Shown: piece after piece, positions 34,346-49,100 of the stretch
Numbering within the stretch: the stretch's first letter is position 1
Layout of the letters: the number at the start of each line of letters is the position of its first letter
Assembly: GCF_042242105.1 (NCBI RefSeq)
Contig: NC_092035.1
Coordinates: forward strand, 7,467,477-7,531,476
Direction of reading: 5' to 3'
Length of the DNA stretch: 64,000 nucleotides
From: Pempheris klunzingeri
Lineage: Eukaryota > Chordata > Actinopteri > Acropomatiformes > Pempheridae
The notes under the pieces: generated by a model
Databases searched by the model: none
What the model was told of the DNA's origin: nothing
The model's input: the letters and a program-made list of their open reading frames with translations, nothing else
Position numbers and translations under genes: made by a program

Positions 34346-36689
34346 ACAACCAGATAAATGATAGTGTTGGAAATGTAATGGAAAAATAAATGCGACCTAT
34401 CAAAAAGCTCTGACACACTTTATCATGTCTGATTTCGTGTGGTTGCATTTGATGTAAAAGCCATGTCATAAAAGCATGACTGAAGTATATTGCACATCTT
34501 TTAAAATGTGATAATGCGAAACAGTATCTCGTTTTTATATACCTACATAAAAAAGACAATAAAGGAATAAACAAATGTATCAAGTAAAAGTGAAGAGTGA
34601 CATGATTGTATGTAAATGAGCACTGGAGGACTGTGAGCTCTGATTTACAGCACAATATTCTCTTCAATCTACCACAGAGTCTGTTAATGGTTATGTGGTT
34701 TATATGACTGCAGGTCGGATCGGCTGGACAGGGTGTGTTGTGTTAATTTCACCTTGTGCTTCAAGGACATAATGGCTCAGTTAGCCTCACAGTGTTTTCT
34801 TTGTCTCTCATGTTCGGCCAAATACTCTGTTCTACCTTTCACCAGGCGTTAATATGAGGTCACACTGCTCCTCCACAGACTGGGGACTGGGATCACTCTG
34901 CCTTACCTGTACAAGACAAAGAGGAAGGACTAATCAATGTCATGAAGTCAAGGTTAGGACTCCACGATCCATGCACAGTCCCACCCAGGAAAGGCAGTAA
35001 CAACAGAAAACTGAGCACACTGTTACTATTATGAGCTTTCCTGAGCAGATGAGATGTCTAATTACAGCAAAAGTGCACTTTCAACAACCTGCATCGATTA
35101 GTGTGTTTTGTAGAACTGACTAACTCATGTGTGCTCAGCAGTGATGAAGGATATCATCTCCTTGGTTGGGCACTTTTCTTTTTTTTTTATTAGCTAGTGA
35201 GGTTATTTATTTAAATCATTCCGTTTGTCTGAAACGTAACTAAATTAACTAAATGTATTGAAAACTCCCCCATAAACATGCTGTATTCCAAGAGAGAGGA
35301 GAAAAAAAAGGTCTGGACTTTGCCATTTTGACCCTAATGTACTACACCAAAGATGGTTTACCCCAGGTGAGTTCAGTTACAAGACATTTTCCAACAATAT
35401 GTCACAACTTTAGATGTGTTCAGAGAGAAAAGTATTGACAGGCCAAGGTAAAGGGAGCCCCTCAGAGTGCAGACAGAGCTCAATCCATGCAACAACACAA
35501 GCTGGACAAGAGTTTTGAAAGGCTGTTCTTTGTCAACAAACAGCTGCTGCTAAAACCACAATCATCTGACATTGTTTTCCAAAATGCTGAAGTGTTCCCT
35601 TGAGAGAAGAGTTTCCTCTTTGAAGTAATCGATCACTGGGCCTTTACCTCCTAAAGTCTGTGGTTCTATGACTGTGTAGCGCTAAATTGCTTCCAGTTCA
35701 AAGAGCTGTGGTCTAATTCTGTAGATCAGGTTATCTATCTGGCTCAAATATTAACCATCACATGAATTATTGGAAGGAATGTGTTCTAAACTTTGTACTG
35801 AGGAAAGCAGCGACTAAATATGAGTGAGATGTGGATTAATTAGTAACTAGTGCAAAGTTTCGCAAGAGCATATATTTCACCACAGCATCAGGAGAGTGGC
35901 CAGTCAGGATGTGTGATCTGCATTGAACACGTTTAGAGCATGGTGACAGCTCAGACAAGAGGGAAAAACAATGAAAGTTTAATAGGGCGGGTGTTTATTT
36001 CACAGCGAACACCAGCAGCTGGCCATGTGCACCTTCTGCTTCAGACTGCAGCGGCACAAGCAGATGCTATTGGCAGATGACTTCTAGCTCCAAATGTGCT
36101 GTATAAGACACATTTTTTGGGGGGGTTTATTTGAATGTTTATCATTTAGACAACCTTTCCTCTGACCCCTCTTTGCACATACCCTACCCCACACTGTTGC
36201 ATTTCCATCAGTGTGATTATTCCTCTATGTCCCGTGTATTTCTGAATATTCATATTGATCAGAGTGGAGGAGCTGATGAAATGTAAGCAGCCCTATCTAG
36301 TTCCCACCTTCACTCTGTCGTGACATCATGTCCTGCCTTCAGAGGATTGGGTAACCGAATCCCACAAAGAAAAACAGTCACCTAAGTGAGTGTATCGGCA
36401 GCACAGTGATACAAATGCAAGGAAAATTGGTAATGGACAAAGATCACACTCGTGAAATAGTTCACATGTGCTTTTTAACATCAGACCAGATTACATGCTG
36501 TGTATGTTCTATTGTACTTCTCTCTAAGAAGGATATTCAGAAAGCCCATCGCTGAGTAGAAAAAGCAGTATTTCACTCAACATTGGACAGAGAAGGAGCA
36601 CACGTACACATATCTTATCGTACATCACTATATTTTCTTATTGCCAACAAATACCACTAAAAGTCTTTGTCCATCTTTCAACAATTTCT

Positions 36690-37015
36690 GACTTCCCTGT
36701 CTTGTCTGTGACACTCAAGCACACTGATTCTTGTTGAAGACATCAATCTTTAAATTTAGAAGCTATCTTCTGCTTTTTAACGGATGTTAAGAAAAGGAGA
36801 TGGTGCATTTGTTGGGGAGTATTTTCAACGGGGGGATGGCAGCAGGTGTGTGATGTGTGTGAGATCGAGGCAAGATAAACTATAGTGTGTTTGTGTGTGT
36901 GTTCATGGTGATGAAAGAACATGTCAGCAACAGTGTGGCTCATTGATGTGTTTCTAATAGTCTCTAGGCAACAGAGGAGCTCTGCAGCTCAGAGGACGAC
37001 GAATAAAAAAGATGA
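36690..37015. repeat. Dispersed repeat, family A, copy 2
   Basis: Contains GACTTCCCTGTCTTGTCTGT near its left end, which resembles GACTTCCCAACCTTGTCTGT at 41792 in copy 3. It also has TGTGTTCATGGTGATGAAAG and GCTCATTGATGTGTTTCTAA, then CAACAGAGGAGCTCTG, resembling copy 1 near 24810-24890. The longest of the three copies seen. Class unknown. Confidence 0.5.
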
Positions 37016-40000
37016 AGAATGTCAAAAGATGAAGAATGTCAGTGCTGCACATGGGATTTTTCAACATGAAGGAAAATATAAAATGCTCCAGACTTATCCT
37101 AACACACATGTCAGATTGAGGAGTTACAAAATTATCACACCTTCCTGTTTGCTGTAATACAGAACAATATTTAGCATTTTGAGAAAGTTGAAATGCATAA
37201 TGTTCAAATCTCCAATACTTCAATTTGATTCAAAAAACACAAAAGTCCTCCCTTTCTTACACTTGGCACTGACACATTACCACTAACACACCAAACACGA
37301 ACACATCTCCACATTTTGACTTTGTTCTTATAATGCTAAGTCAAACATTTGTCCCCTTATCTCTGGCCGTGGTGTTCTTCCGTTCTGCCTCTCTTCTTTT
37401 GGTGCCCCTGTAGCAGCAGTGTTGTCAGTTACTCAGTCAGGCCATCCAGCATTTCAGTGTAAAATCTGGGATGTTGACCAACCGGTGTTGTTCAGTACTG
37501 ATTGGGTTTGTCAGGCCATACCTCTTTGGTGGTTGAGACTGCCCATGTGTAACGTCATTACTCATATTGACGTTCAGCCAGTAGTCAGTCTTCATTGCAA
37601 TCCAACAACACCAAGATGAGATAAGCTCATAAACACTCAAGACTTTGCAGAAATTTGAACAAACAGGAAGCTACAGACTTGGACCTCTACTGCCCTTATC
37701 GTTCTTATTGGAATGATCCCTGGTATTTCATTGTTCACAGTTGTACACCTGTTTTTTTTTTGCACTTGTGAGGTTCCAGCAGTTAGGAGCCAGAATGAAC
37801 AAGTTAAATGTAACCACAGATTCTTTTCAAACTCTTACACATTAACCAGTGCCTTTGAGAGAGGACATTTAAACTCTCCATAATGATCCCTGTCAATTAT
37901 TGACCTCTGGGGCATTATGGTGTGGCCTTGGGTTGTGACTGACAAAAGGACTTCAGACATTATATTTAAAGGGAAGCACAGACAGGCTTTAGTATCGACA
38001 TGCTCCTGTGTTTATCTGTGTAGGTGTAGCAGTGGAAATATCACTACAGTTTGAGTTTTTACCATCCGTCTGAACTCACACAAAAAGAAAGTCATGTGTT
38101 TGTCGCTCTTTCTACATCACCTGACACTTCTCTCCATCCATGATCTCACCAAACTCTGAGCTTTTTTTCTCCTTTCTGTTGTTGGCCAGTTCCATTTCTG
38201 TCGTTTTGTCCTTTCAGTACAAATGTCACCGTATAGAAATGGTGCACGCTGCTGCTTCACATTTATGTTTGTTTTGGTACAAGAACAGGTGACAAATGGC
38301 ATTCTGACAGGAATTGCAGAGTCATCTACCAGCGGAGCTCCAGTGTTTCCTCCTGTTTGAGTAATGCTTGTTAAAACTGCAGTAGCCAGCTGTAATTTGT
38401 AAAAGTGAAACTGCATGTTTGTGAGTTATTTTTAAAGATTTACATCTTCAGCAGGAACTTGGAGTCAGAAAGTATTGAGAGACGGACTAACACACATTTG
38501 TTCAAAAACATAGAAAAGTATTAGACTGATGCTGTAAATGAAACATATACTGTAATGTAGTCATCAACTGCACACCTTGTTTCACACAAAATGGCATCCA
38601 TCCTTCTTTAGTCTTTAGTTTATGTTGGCTGAAAACAGCTCTGCACTCCTGTTGAAATGCCATGCACCAATATCCTACAACAAGATGTACTATGGCACGC
38701 CTGTCAGTGTTTCACCTATAAACAGCTACACAGTACACCCTGCCATCAGAGTGCACGGTATGGTCAAGGTCAGGAGCTTTGTCTGTGGACACAGATATAG
38801 GCGAGAGAGTCTGAAACATGATCCGGTTGTATTCTATCTCTATTCTAAAATTAAAGATATAAGTTAGAAATGGCTAGCAGCTAATGTGAGCAATGATGTT
38901 GATAACTCCTCTCTTGTAGGTGTTTCAAAATTGCAGTTAAACTTCAAGTAAAAGAAACATTAAAGCTGGAATGCAGGACTTTTTCATATAAACTAATGTT
39001 CCAGCCCTTAACAAACGAGTTCACACAATGCTGATTAAGCCTGTCACCACCAGATAGATCTTTTTTTAAATCTACTGTGTTTAGCGGCATTCCCGCGTTG
39101 GGTCACCAGTAGTGATGCGTATTATTATGAATGATTGCTTTGCTGCAGTGATTGCTGAATGATTGCTGAACCGCAGCACAGAATAGGCTACAGCACCTAG
39201 GATTAAGGAGGAGCCAATAACAAGAAGACCAAGAAAGGTCCCAGAATTTAGAACATAAGCCTAATGTAGAGACATCCTGGCACGTTAACATTGTTTATAC
39301 TGAAGCTACTACTACTACTACTACTACATTGTGTTGTAGAAGCAACAGTAATTGGGACCAACTCTTCCATTCACCTGTGAAACTGAGAGGAAGCCAACAG
39401 GAAATAGAATGTTGAAATCCACAGCTTAGTAATTAACTTGTCCGACCCTGCCCGCACAGCGATGGCTCCGTTTTTACAACCTCTTGTGAAGTGGATAGTC
39501 GGGTTCAAACCCACCTATGCTACATTCTAGAGGAGGAGGAAAAGTACCCAACATGGCAGGATAAAAATTTGGGGAATTAATGTATAAAGTGACCTCTAGA
39601 ATATTCTTATTGGATGTAAGTGTGAAGCCAAGCAACTTGTCTCGGATTGAAATATTTGGCTCAGTTTAAACAAATACAGAATATATATTGATATGCGATG
39701 TGCTAACGTGATTGGTTAACATATGCGTTGTAATGGAAATTTAATTAAGCAGAAGCCAACAGGCAGCAGATTGTCGTTAGTGTTATCTAGTTCGTTTAGT
39801 GCATGGGCCACAGGCCGTCATAAAGCATTATGGGTGCAGTCTGATTATCAGTGCTACAGAAGCTCAGCCAATAGCTTCACTCACTTTCAACTTCACCTCA
39901 ACAACTGACAAGCCTCCACTTTTCATGTTACTTTGGACTCTTTGGTGTATTTTTCCTAAATGGGACCATGTCAATGTTTCTGCTTATTTACGATTTAGGG

Positions 40001-41764
40001 AAGTTATAGAATCCGTCAGCTCTTCAGTTCTGATGTCAGAAAGCTGTGGGGGGTTTAGCATATAGTAACCCCGAAACCCTTCTGTGTAGGAGTTTCAAAG
40101 TTTCTGGGTCACTGGTGTCGTGCAAAATGTTGTGCTGTCTGCAATGTTTGCAACAGTCCCTTTCTGATACCTTCAATAGAAGCCACCACAGTCAGAAAGC
40201 CATTATTCAACTCACCTGGAATCATCTTCTAGAAATGAATGACAACATCTTGGGAGGCAGGATGAAGTAACTTGTTTCACTAGAATGAAGAAAAATTACA
40301 CTTGATTGAGTAACCACTCTAATGCTGTATGTCTAAACCCAATGGCCTGACTGCAACCCTGCCCCCATAACTGACCTTAACCACGACCCCACCCCAATAC
40401 CTGACCCTAACCTCACCCTGATTCCCATGCCTATTCCAGCTACTCCAACCCCTCTCTTTGTATGAGACCAGTAGCTCACAAGCAAGGGAACAGGCTTGCT
40501 TGAAAAAGCGTGTCTGGAGTTAACTTTGACTTAAGGCTCAAGCCGTCCCACTGACACAATTCAGCCATGTCTAATCATCATTAACTCTAACAATGTGTGA
40601 ATACATTTTCATTGTGCTAGTGCACAGAATGCATCCCATGGGAATCAATTGTCTAAAAGACAGGTACCATGTCACAAAAAGGAGGGAAAATGCGGCAGAA
40701 CAAACCCTGCTGATGGAACTAAGAATATAAAGGAGTCACCACAGGTCGTCACTAAAAAGGGCTCTGGTCCTCTTAGGTTCACCTAAACCTTTCTAACAAG
40801 TGAGAAATGAAAAACCATGAAATAAAGGCTCATTTTCAATTTCACCTCATGTTCTTATTGTAACTCTTGTTCAGCTATTTGCATTTCACTTGGTGCTGCT
40901 GTATGAATAAAATTTGATTGAGTGATTGATTAAGGAAATAATGAAAGTGGTAAGATGTGATTTGAAGTACTTTATTTTTTATAAATACAGTCATTATATT
41001 ATACCTACATTCATACTTGTATTTCCAAACACTGACAAAACCTTTTTGATGAAGAAAAAGACTAAGAATATGTAGCAGTGATCTATCATCAACTAGTTGG
41101 TAGCAGAATTGTAACCAAATAAAAGACAAGAAACACTCAAATAGAATGAAATAGTTAATGAGGGGTTTCTTCTGCAATGGATGGGATGTGTGTTCTTGTC
41201 AGACAGGATGTTTGTGGGGGGACAGCTTCACAGTTTCATCAGTGTTACACACCCACCTCAATTGTAATGCCACTTAAGGCCAGAGCAGGTGAAAATGTTG
41301 ATGAGAGCTGATCAGATATAGAAACTTACAACCTGTGAATGAACAGGAAGACTCACTTTCACCTTGAGTCCGCCCTCCCCCACATACCCTCACACAGTAC
41401 ACATGTTTATTGTGTACACAAGCTGACAAAAGGCAGCAGTTGTCTAGGCGTGGTCGCTGTCAGACACCAGGCTGTATCATTAGCAAAATGACAGGTTTTA
41501 TCTCAGCCTGATGCTTACCTTCACATTAGCTCCGTCACACAAACACAGGAAATGAGCATTGTAGTTGTGCAAATCATGACCAATTTTGGATCAGCGTGGT
41601 GTAGTTCTCAGCAATTCTTAGAGCTTTTCTCATCATGTGTGGAGCAGCAGATAGGTGGGATTCGCCACCATGCTAGAAAGTTAAAGCAGTCACATGATAC
41701 AATTAAAAAACAGTGTAGTTCTAAGTAAATTCTCACCAACCAGAAAAGACCCACACCAGCATTA

Positions 41765-41945
41765 TGTTGGTTCTTCTCTTGATACTTTTTGACTTCCCAA
41801 CCTTGTCTGTGGCTCTTGATCCTGAAGCATCAAATCGCCCAGTGCCACAGTGTCGCTCGTTGATGTGTTTTTAATGGTGGAGCTCTGTGGTTCAGAGGAA
41901 GACGATATATCAGGCTCTAGATACACACACAGTACAATTAGTTTA
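41765..41945. repeat. Dispersed repeat, family A, copy 3
   Basis: Shares GACTTCC...CTTGTCTGT with copy 2, GTCGCTCGTTGATGTGTTTT and GGAGCTCTGTGGTTCAGAGG with copies 1 and 2, and ATATCAGGCT with copy 1. The middle appears shortened relative to copy 2. Confidence 0.5.
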
Positions 41946-43326
41946 TGGCAACACTCAAATGAAAAGCTTGCCCTCACAGAGAGGGGCTAAATAAGATTAC
42001 ACCAAACTGGTGCACACTTTCTCCTCCCAAGGGCAGTCATGGTGTTGCACATGATAAGTGATGAATGTTTTTGTGTGAAGAATATCTGCTATGTTCCAAT
42101 AAGAACTTCTTATGAGTCATACTGAGGTCTGTAAGGTGCTGACCAGTTTGTGGTGAGTGCAGAGTGAAGAACACCCCCTCCTCCGCACTGACAGATGTTG
42201 TGCGCTGTGTAGGAGGGTCCTCACCACTGATCATGTAACGCTGATGTTGTAAGTGGTGGTGAGAGTTCACCAAGATGTTGGCCTGTGTGAGAGGGTTTCC
42301 TGTACACTGTGGTCTGGTGTTGGATGATATTATTGACTGTTGATACTGGAGGAGTGCAGTTTGGTCAAAGTGTTTAACGTGACCCATATACATCTTGTAA
42401 GGTGGGTAGAAGTTGTGAAACTGTAGATAACTCATACAGTCACATGGTCAACTGACAATAAAATGGACAAATAATAAAAAATAAAAGCCATAAAAGTCAT
42501 TGAGACAGTGAAGTCTGAGCTGACGTAGAGTATAAATAAGTAAGGCACTATTGCACATTGTCTGGGGGGCGGGCACCTGGAGACAAAGAGAAAGAGAGCG
42601 GATAGGTCATGAGTAGTGAAAGGACAAAGTGAAACTGCTATTTCCAAGGTCAATAATGACTCTTCAAGCTCAACCCATATATATATATATATATTCTAAA
42701 TATCCACTATTTAAATTCTGCTCCCCCCTGTGTGACTGGATTTGGAAATTAAGTTAACACATTTTTTTTTACTAAAAGTCACTATACCATCATGTCTAGT
42801 GCTCTAATCACTTAGAAAGAGACATTTTTTTCAGTGGTGCTGAGGGGCTGGGTTTTGAGTTGAAGGCTGGTATTGCTCCAGGTTATCTTTACTTAACAAA
42901 AGAGTTTATGTTTAGTTTGGGTTGAGGGTTAAAGTGTCAAGACATGTGGAAAGATGGAAGACCTGATTGTGAGCAGGAGGTTAAGTGAGTCTTTCCTTCC
43001 TGTTGGAGTTACATAGAGCTAGACACCCTCTTGTCCTTGAGCTCAAATTCAAAGGTCAAAACCCCCATGTGCATAATCCCGACCAAACACGCCTACATAC
43101 GCATGTTTACATTCAAACAAATGTACACAGCTCAAGAAACCAGGATAGCAGCACATTGCTGAGCGATTTCACACATGCATGCATGAACACACACATTACA
43201 CACAGCTCACATAGCCAGACAAGAATGTGAAGTTGAAAGATGTACACACGTCTGTATGGCATGCCCGTGTGTGTAGGTGTATACTGGGTGTTGGGCGCTG
43301 GGTGTGAAATGTTGTTATTTCTTATA

Positions 43327-44200
<874 letters not shown>

Positions 44201-44202
44201 TA

Positions 44203-45534
44203 AATCAAATTTTTAGCCGTTTTCAAAATGAATTCAGTCGACATATTTGAGAGGTAATTATTTAGCACTAGGTAACACAGTATGATTCAAACGCCTCTTA
44301 TTTAAAGCTCAGATAGAAAATTGGATATCATGTGACCCCTGGCACTGGCAGCAGAAATGCCCTTGGAGCCGGCTTTAGAGGGGTTATAGGATGTAGAAGG
44401 CAGGATATATATACAGGTTTCAACTATGTGTACACTTGGCAATGCTGTGTAACTAGAGCTTATTATCCCTGTGGTGTGAGGGGGGGTAGCTGTAGGGGAG
44501 GGAGGGCTGTGAAGAGGGGGCCAGTGGTGCACACAACAACACAGGACACCCACCAAGTTCACTGATACTAGTGTAAGCCTCACAGACTTCAGCTAAACGA
44601 ACTCCTGTCTGTTGGTGAAGGGGATGAAATCACTGTATTGTTTGCTCCATAATGAGTGTTTTAGAGCAACTGACTTCATTCGGAATTGTAGGTTGGCGCA
44701 CTGTAATCTGGCATCCTGTGTGTGCCTAGGTGTGATTGTTGGCATGCAGTGACTTAACCTGAGCAGTAATGCTGAATTACAAGTCTTTAGCTACACATGG
44801 ACGCCCATTAGACCTGTGAAATAGCTCACACCAACAGTTGCATCAAGGCAAGTGGACATGCAATGACATCCACATCCTACGCTACGCTGAAGTTTGTAAG
44901 AGCAAATCTGGACTGAAGCCCAAAACCCATCCAGCCTCTACTGGTATGGTGCGAAGGTCCAAAGTTAGCTTTAACCTGTGTGTATAATACCCCTGTAAAA
45001 AAGCTGAAACCTCCCTGTTTCTCCTCTCAGGGGACTCTCCTGGAAATACCTTTTCCTGACAAACACCAGTTTCCCAGGAAGAGTCTGGCTGACTTATTGT
45101 CCCTCTGCTGTCTGTGGCGCTTTACAAACCCACGACATGGATGCATGTCCCATAATATCTCAGGCTTGTGTCATTGCACTTATCTGCACTCACTCTTCTT
45201 GACAAGTGACTGATTGATCACTGGAATGGGGGTGCTGAGGGAGGGGGAGGAGGTGTGTGGGGGTGGTGGCTCAGTGGGTGAATGATTACTGTTTGAGAAC
45301 TGTTCTTTTGTCAGGAACTTTTAGCAAGAAACTCCTGACAGACAAACATATCAAATGAATCTGTGGTATTCAGCTTCTAAGTTAGTGAGACATTTGAATG
45401 TCATTCTCCAGACGTCAGTATTTACTACTATACCACACAGGATTATGGGATGGGCTGTAGTGTGCACGTTTTGGGCATTTTGAGCTGAGCTGAGCTGAAA
45501 GAGCAGAGGGACCAGGGGCCAAAGAGGGACCCAG

Positions 45535-45583
<49 letters not shown>

Positions 45584-46010
45584 TCTCCAAAGATCAATAT
45601 TCGTTGCTCTTCGTTGTCACCTGTGGTCACCCAACAATAACCTTTGTGTATTTAGTGGTTAGGTGTGTGTGTGTGTGTGCATAGGCCTGTGTGTATAAAC
45701 ACCAGTGTGTACATATACACTACATGAAGCTACATGCACATATTGAACCACTTCTGCAGTGAGTGCTGATTCAGGGCAGGAGGAGGTGTGGACTGTGCCA
45801 CCATACCTGAGGACAATGAATAACTCCATATGTCCACAGAGCTCAGCTATCGTATGTATGGGGCTGCATGTCTGCCTCTATAGGCTGCCTGTCCGTCTTC
45901 CAGGCGTCAGAGATACGCACAGGTCCTCCGCCAGCTGATTGGCCCGCGCCGCTCCGCCCTCCTCCGAAGGTAACTTGCGGGGAGTTTCGGGCGGAGTCGA
46001 GCAGGAACGG
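44203..46010. other. Intergenic, upstream flank of atp1b1
   Basis: No gene is recognised. A (TAGA)n microsatellite is at 45535-45583 and a short GT tract at 45665-45679. The right part becomes GC-rich (about 45900 onward) and forms the start of the atp1b1 promoter. Confidence 0.6.
45535..45583. repeat. (TAGA)n microsatellite
   Basis: About 12 uninterrupted TAGA units. Confidence 0.95.
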
Positions 46011-46018
46011 TTTATATT
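46011..46018 (+). promoter_or_regulatory. TATA-like box of atp1b1
   Basis: TTTATATT stands 119 bp before the start codon inside a GC-rich stretch. A start site about 25-30 bp further on would give a 5' UTR of about 90-95 nt. This is consistent but not shown directly. Confidence 0.4.
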
Positions 46019-46136
46019 GGGAGCCTTGTAGCGGTCCGAGCTGGGTACCTCTGCGACGGGTCGGGACTAGGTCACCACACGGAGGGAGTCCGCAGAAGAA
46101 CGAGTGAAGGAGCACCGTAGCGGGACATACGTCAAA

Positions 46137-49100
46137 ATGCCTGCAAATAAAGACGACGGAGGATGGAAGAAGTTTCTGTATGACTCTGAGAAGGGAGAGG
46201 TGCTGGGTCGCACCGGGGGCAGCTGGTGTGAGTATGGGTGCTAACTGTCCGGGGGAAATGGGAACCGCGCGCTCCCGGATAGGGGGGCGCGCGCCGGCCG
46301 CCTCGTGTTTCTTGCCACCTGTTACATTTGATTTTGCTGCATGAAGAAAGAAAGCGGCTGCTCTGTCCACCAGAGCGACATTAGGACTGAGTTCTGTACA
46401 AAGTTTGACTTGATTCCCGTGTCCGCACTGCTGGTCTGACCTCGGGGACACGCTACCTGCCCCTCACACACGTTGGCTTCAGTTTTATTGAACACCTCGG
46501 TGACGTTTGAAACAAGGTCATGAAACGAGAGCTCCTGCTAGTTCCAGGCTCTTATTGCTCATTCAGAGCGCGCGCTGCGGTGCAAAGCGGCTGGAGCTCA
46601 GACTCAGACCCACATTGGGTGATTGTTGTTGGGAAACGTCAAGATGTCTTTGGGCAGTTTTGGAATGAGCAGCCAAAGGGTTAAAAATGCATCATGGTCC
46701 AAGGTGAGTCAAGGTGATGGGGCCTGCTCGGAAATGGAGAGAGAGAGGACTATCGATCCGTGTCGGGTTCCTCTGATCAGATGTCACTGTAATCTCAAGA
46801 ACAATACAACTGATTAACTCGTTCGACCTTTCTTCTCTGGTTTCCCCAGCAGCGGCAGTGCGCATGTCCTTGTTCCCCCTCTCAATGTCACACAGCTCCA
46901 GAGTCGAGTCTAGACAGTCACACCTGGGTGAAAATAACGTTTCGATGCCATGATGTGTGCTCAGCTTAGCCCCGAGCCCAGTGAGCCCCCTCCTGGAGCT
47001 GCAGGAGCTCCGGCAGAGAGAGGCTGCTGTGTGCAGCTCACAGGCTCAGATTTGTCCTTCTCAGGTCATCAGAAAATGCTGATGCATTTGGGAACTGTGC
47101 CATGCGCAGTGCTGTGATGAAGGTTGTGATGAAAGGACATCTGGGCTGGTTTGGGACCACCTTAACTGAACAAGTTTGAACCACAACACATTTCTCATCA
47201 CTTATTAAGTGATGAGAATTACCTTACAGAATGTCATGAGAGGAATGAGAATTGTCTTCATGCTATGGCTCGTCTGTAGCTCAGATAAGATGCTGTAGAT
47301 CTCTAGTACTGTCGGGATTGCGATGCCCAGAGGACACACGCTTCGATTGTATGTTCTTGTATCTAACAAGCTCAAGTGGTGTGTCATGCATTAATGTGTT
47401 CGTGTGGTTATGACCTTTTGACATTGCCTCATGCAGCAAAAAGCTTCGCTGGATGAATGTATCGCTTGCTAGCTGCAAGGTGAACTTCAGCCATGTTTAT
47501 TTATTGCTTCACGGTGCAGGTAATGGGACCGTACTGCATCGTTACCTGTAATTCTACAGAAGCTTCACGCTAACACAGCGGAGCCAACAGTGTCACACAG
47601 CTGAATTCCTGTAACTTTGTAAAGACAATGGCTGCTACTGTTGGAGTGTTAAATAATGAATGCTGGCTTTGTGGTTCCTCACCACCATAGTTGAGACAGA
47701 AGCTCAGTTCATGTCTGACGGACATCTTGAGCTCACAATATTGTAAAGCCTTTGATTCAATGAAATGTAATTTGTAGCCTTTTTACAGCCCTTTCATTGA
47801 AACCCTATAAAATATTGAACTCTTGGATGTTTTCACATCCTTTATACAGGGAAAAAAAGTGTCCCCTAAAAGGTTAGTGCTCTGAGGCCACATTGGCTGA
47901 ATCTTCATCAGCTTTGCTCATCTGCACACTGCAGTCTTTCCTCTGCACTAGCCGAGCTCTGTAAAGTTACATGGGAACTTTGAGTGAACGTCCCGTCGCA
48001 GACTCCGGGTTGGGGTTCGGTCTGGACCCTGGTCACTCCTGCAGTGAACTTTTGTGGTTGAACCTGTTCCTATGTAGCTTTGGCTTAATGTTTAGTCAAT
48101 TTTATTGGACGTGAAAACCTTCTGACAAGCTCAAGCCAGATGTCATGTGAAGCTTTTCTTTTCTAAAGTCTTTGCCAGTGTGCCGTACAGCTGTGATGGA
48201 GCACATGTCACAGTTCCTGCACTGCCCTCTCCCAGCTCGGCCACAGAGCCCTGCCCCGGCACGTCCTTCCTCACTGGTGCTCAGGTGCTTTTGTTGGTCC
48301 GTTAACGGTCCTGCATAGAATCACATGTTCTGACTTAATTGCACACAGCGTGTCTCCAACTTTTAAAGCGTGTAGACTGAAGGGGGTGAATATTTCGACA
48401 GAGCTTTCACTTCAGTGTTTAAAGAGGTTTTGTGCAGTGTTGGAAAAATATCTACCATGATTTATTGTACAATAGAATGTGTTGGTATGGTGGTGAATAC
48501 CTTACACAGACTGTGTGACACTATTGTATAACTGTTATCAGCTGTTGTGCTGTTGCTCAATAGTAATGTAGGTCTGGTCAGTTCTGCAGCACCAAAGTGA
48601 ATGCAGCAGACTTTGTTCGTTTCCATGTTCATCTTGACGGCCTCCTTGTCCTTTTAGTGGAGTGGCATCTGATATGATTGCACTGCTTGACAAAATGTAT
48701 TTTATAAGTTAATGATTCCCAAACTAACTTCAAAATTATTATGCAGATGTTCCAAGTTTTTCTATTTGCATATGTTTACATATGTAAATGCAGAAGACCT
48801 GCTGTGTCCCTCTCTGTGTAGCTGTTCTAACGCGTTCTTTCTTTCTTGTCCTCTGCAGTCAAAATCCTGGTGTTCTATGTCATCTTCTACGGTTGCCTGG
48901 CTGGCATCTTCATCGGAACCATCCAAGCCTTGCTGCTCACCCTGAGCAACTACAAGCCCACCTGGCAGGACAGAGTCGCACCCCCTGGTAAGAAGTGACA
49001 CCCACAAATCATGGCTGTGCAGCCTCCACCGGTCACGTGGGGACATGCATAGCCATGTGTGTGATCACCTAGCTTGCTAACACCTGGCAACCAGCCAAAA

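Larger units (their letters stand above)
34346..43326. other. Long intergenic stretch with scattered repeats
   Basis: About 9 kb with no recognised gene. Two copies of dispersed family A lie at about 36690-37015 and 41765-41945. A short (CTA)n run is at 39305-39327, degenerate CCTAACC-type motifs at 40340-40430, and (TA)n at 42679-42694. Many short ORFs exist on both strands without family features or codon bias that I can see. Regulatory elements for the neighbours could be here but cannot be read by eye. Confidence 0.6.

Noticed and set aside
40330-40440. Interstitial telomere (CCCTAA repeats)
   Set aside because: Only degenerate CCTAACC-like motifs with irregular spacing, as often seen in fish introns and spacers. 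There is no true hexamer array.
45843-46451. Minus-strand ORF of 202 codons opposite atp1b1 exon 1
   Set aside because: It is the shadow of a CpG-rich promoter and exon with few stops. It has no family features, and the plus-strand gene is clear.
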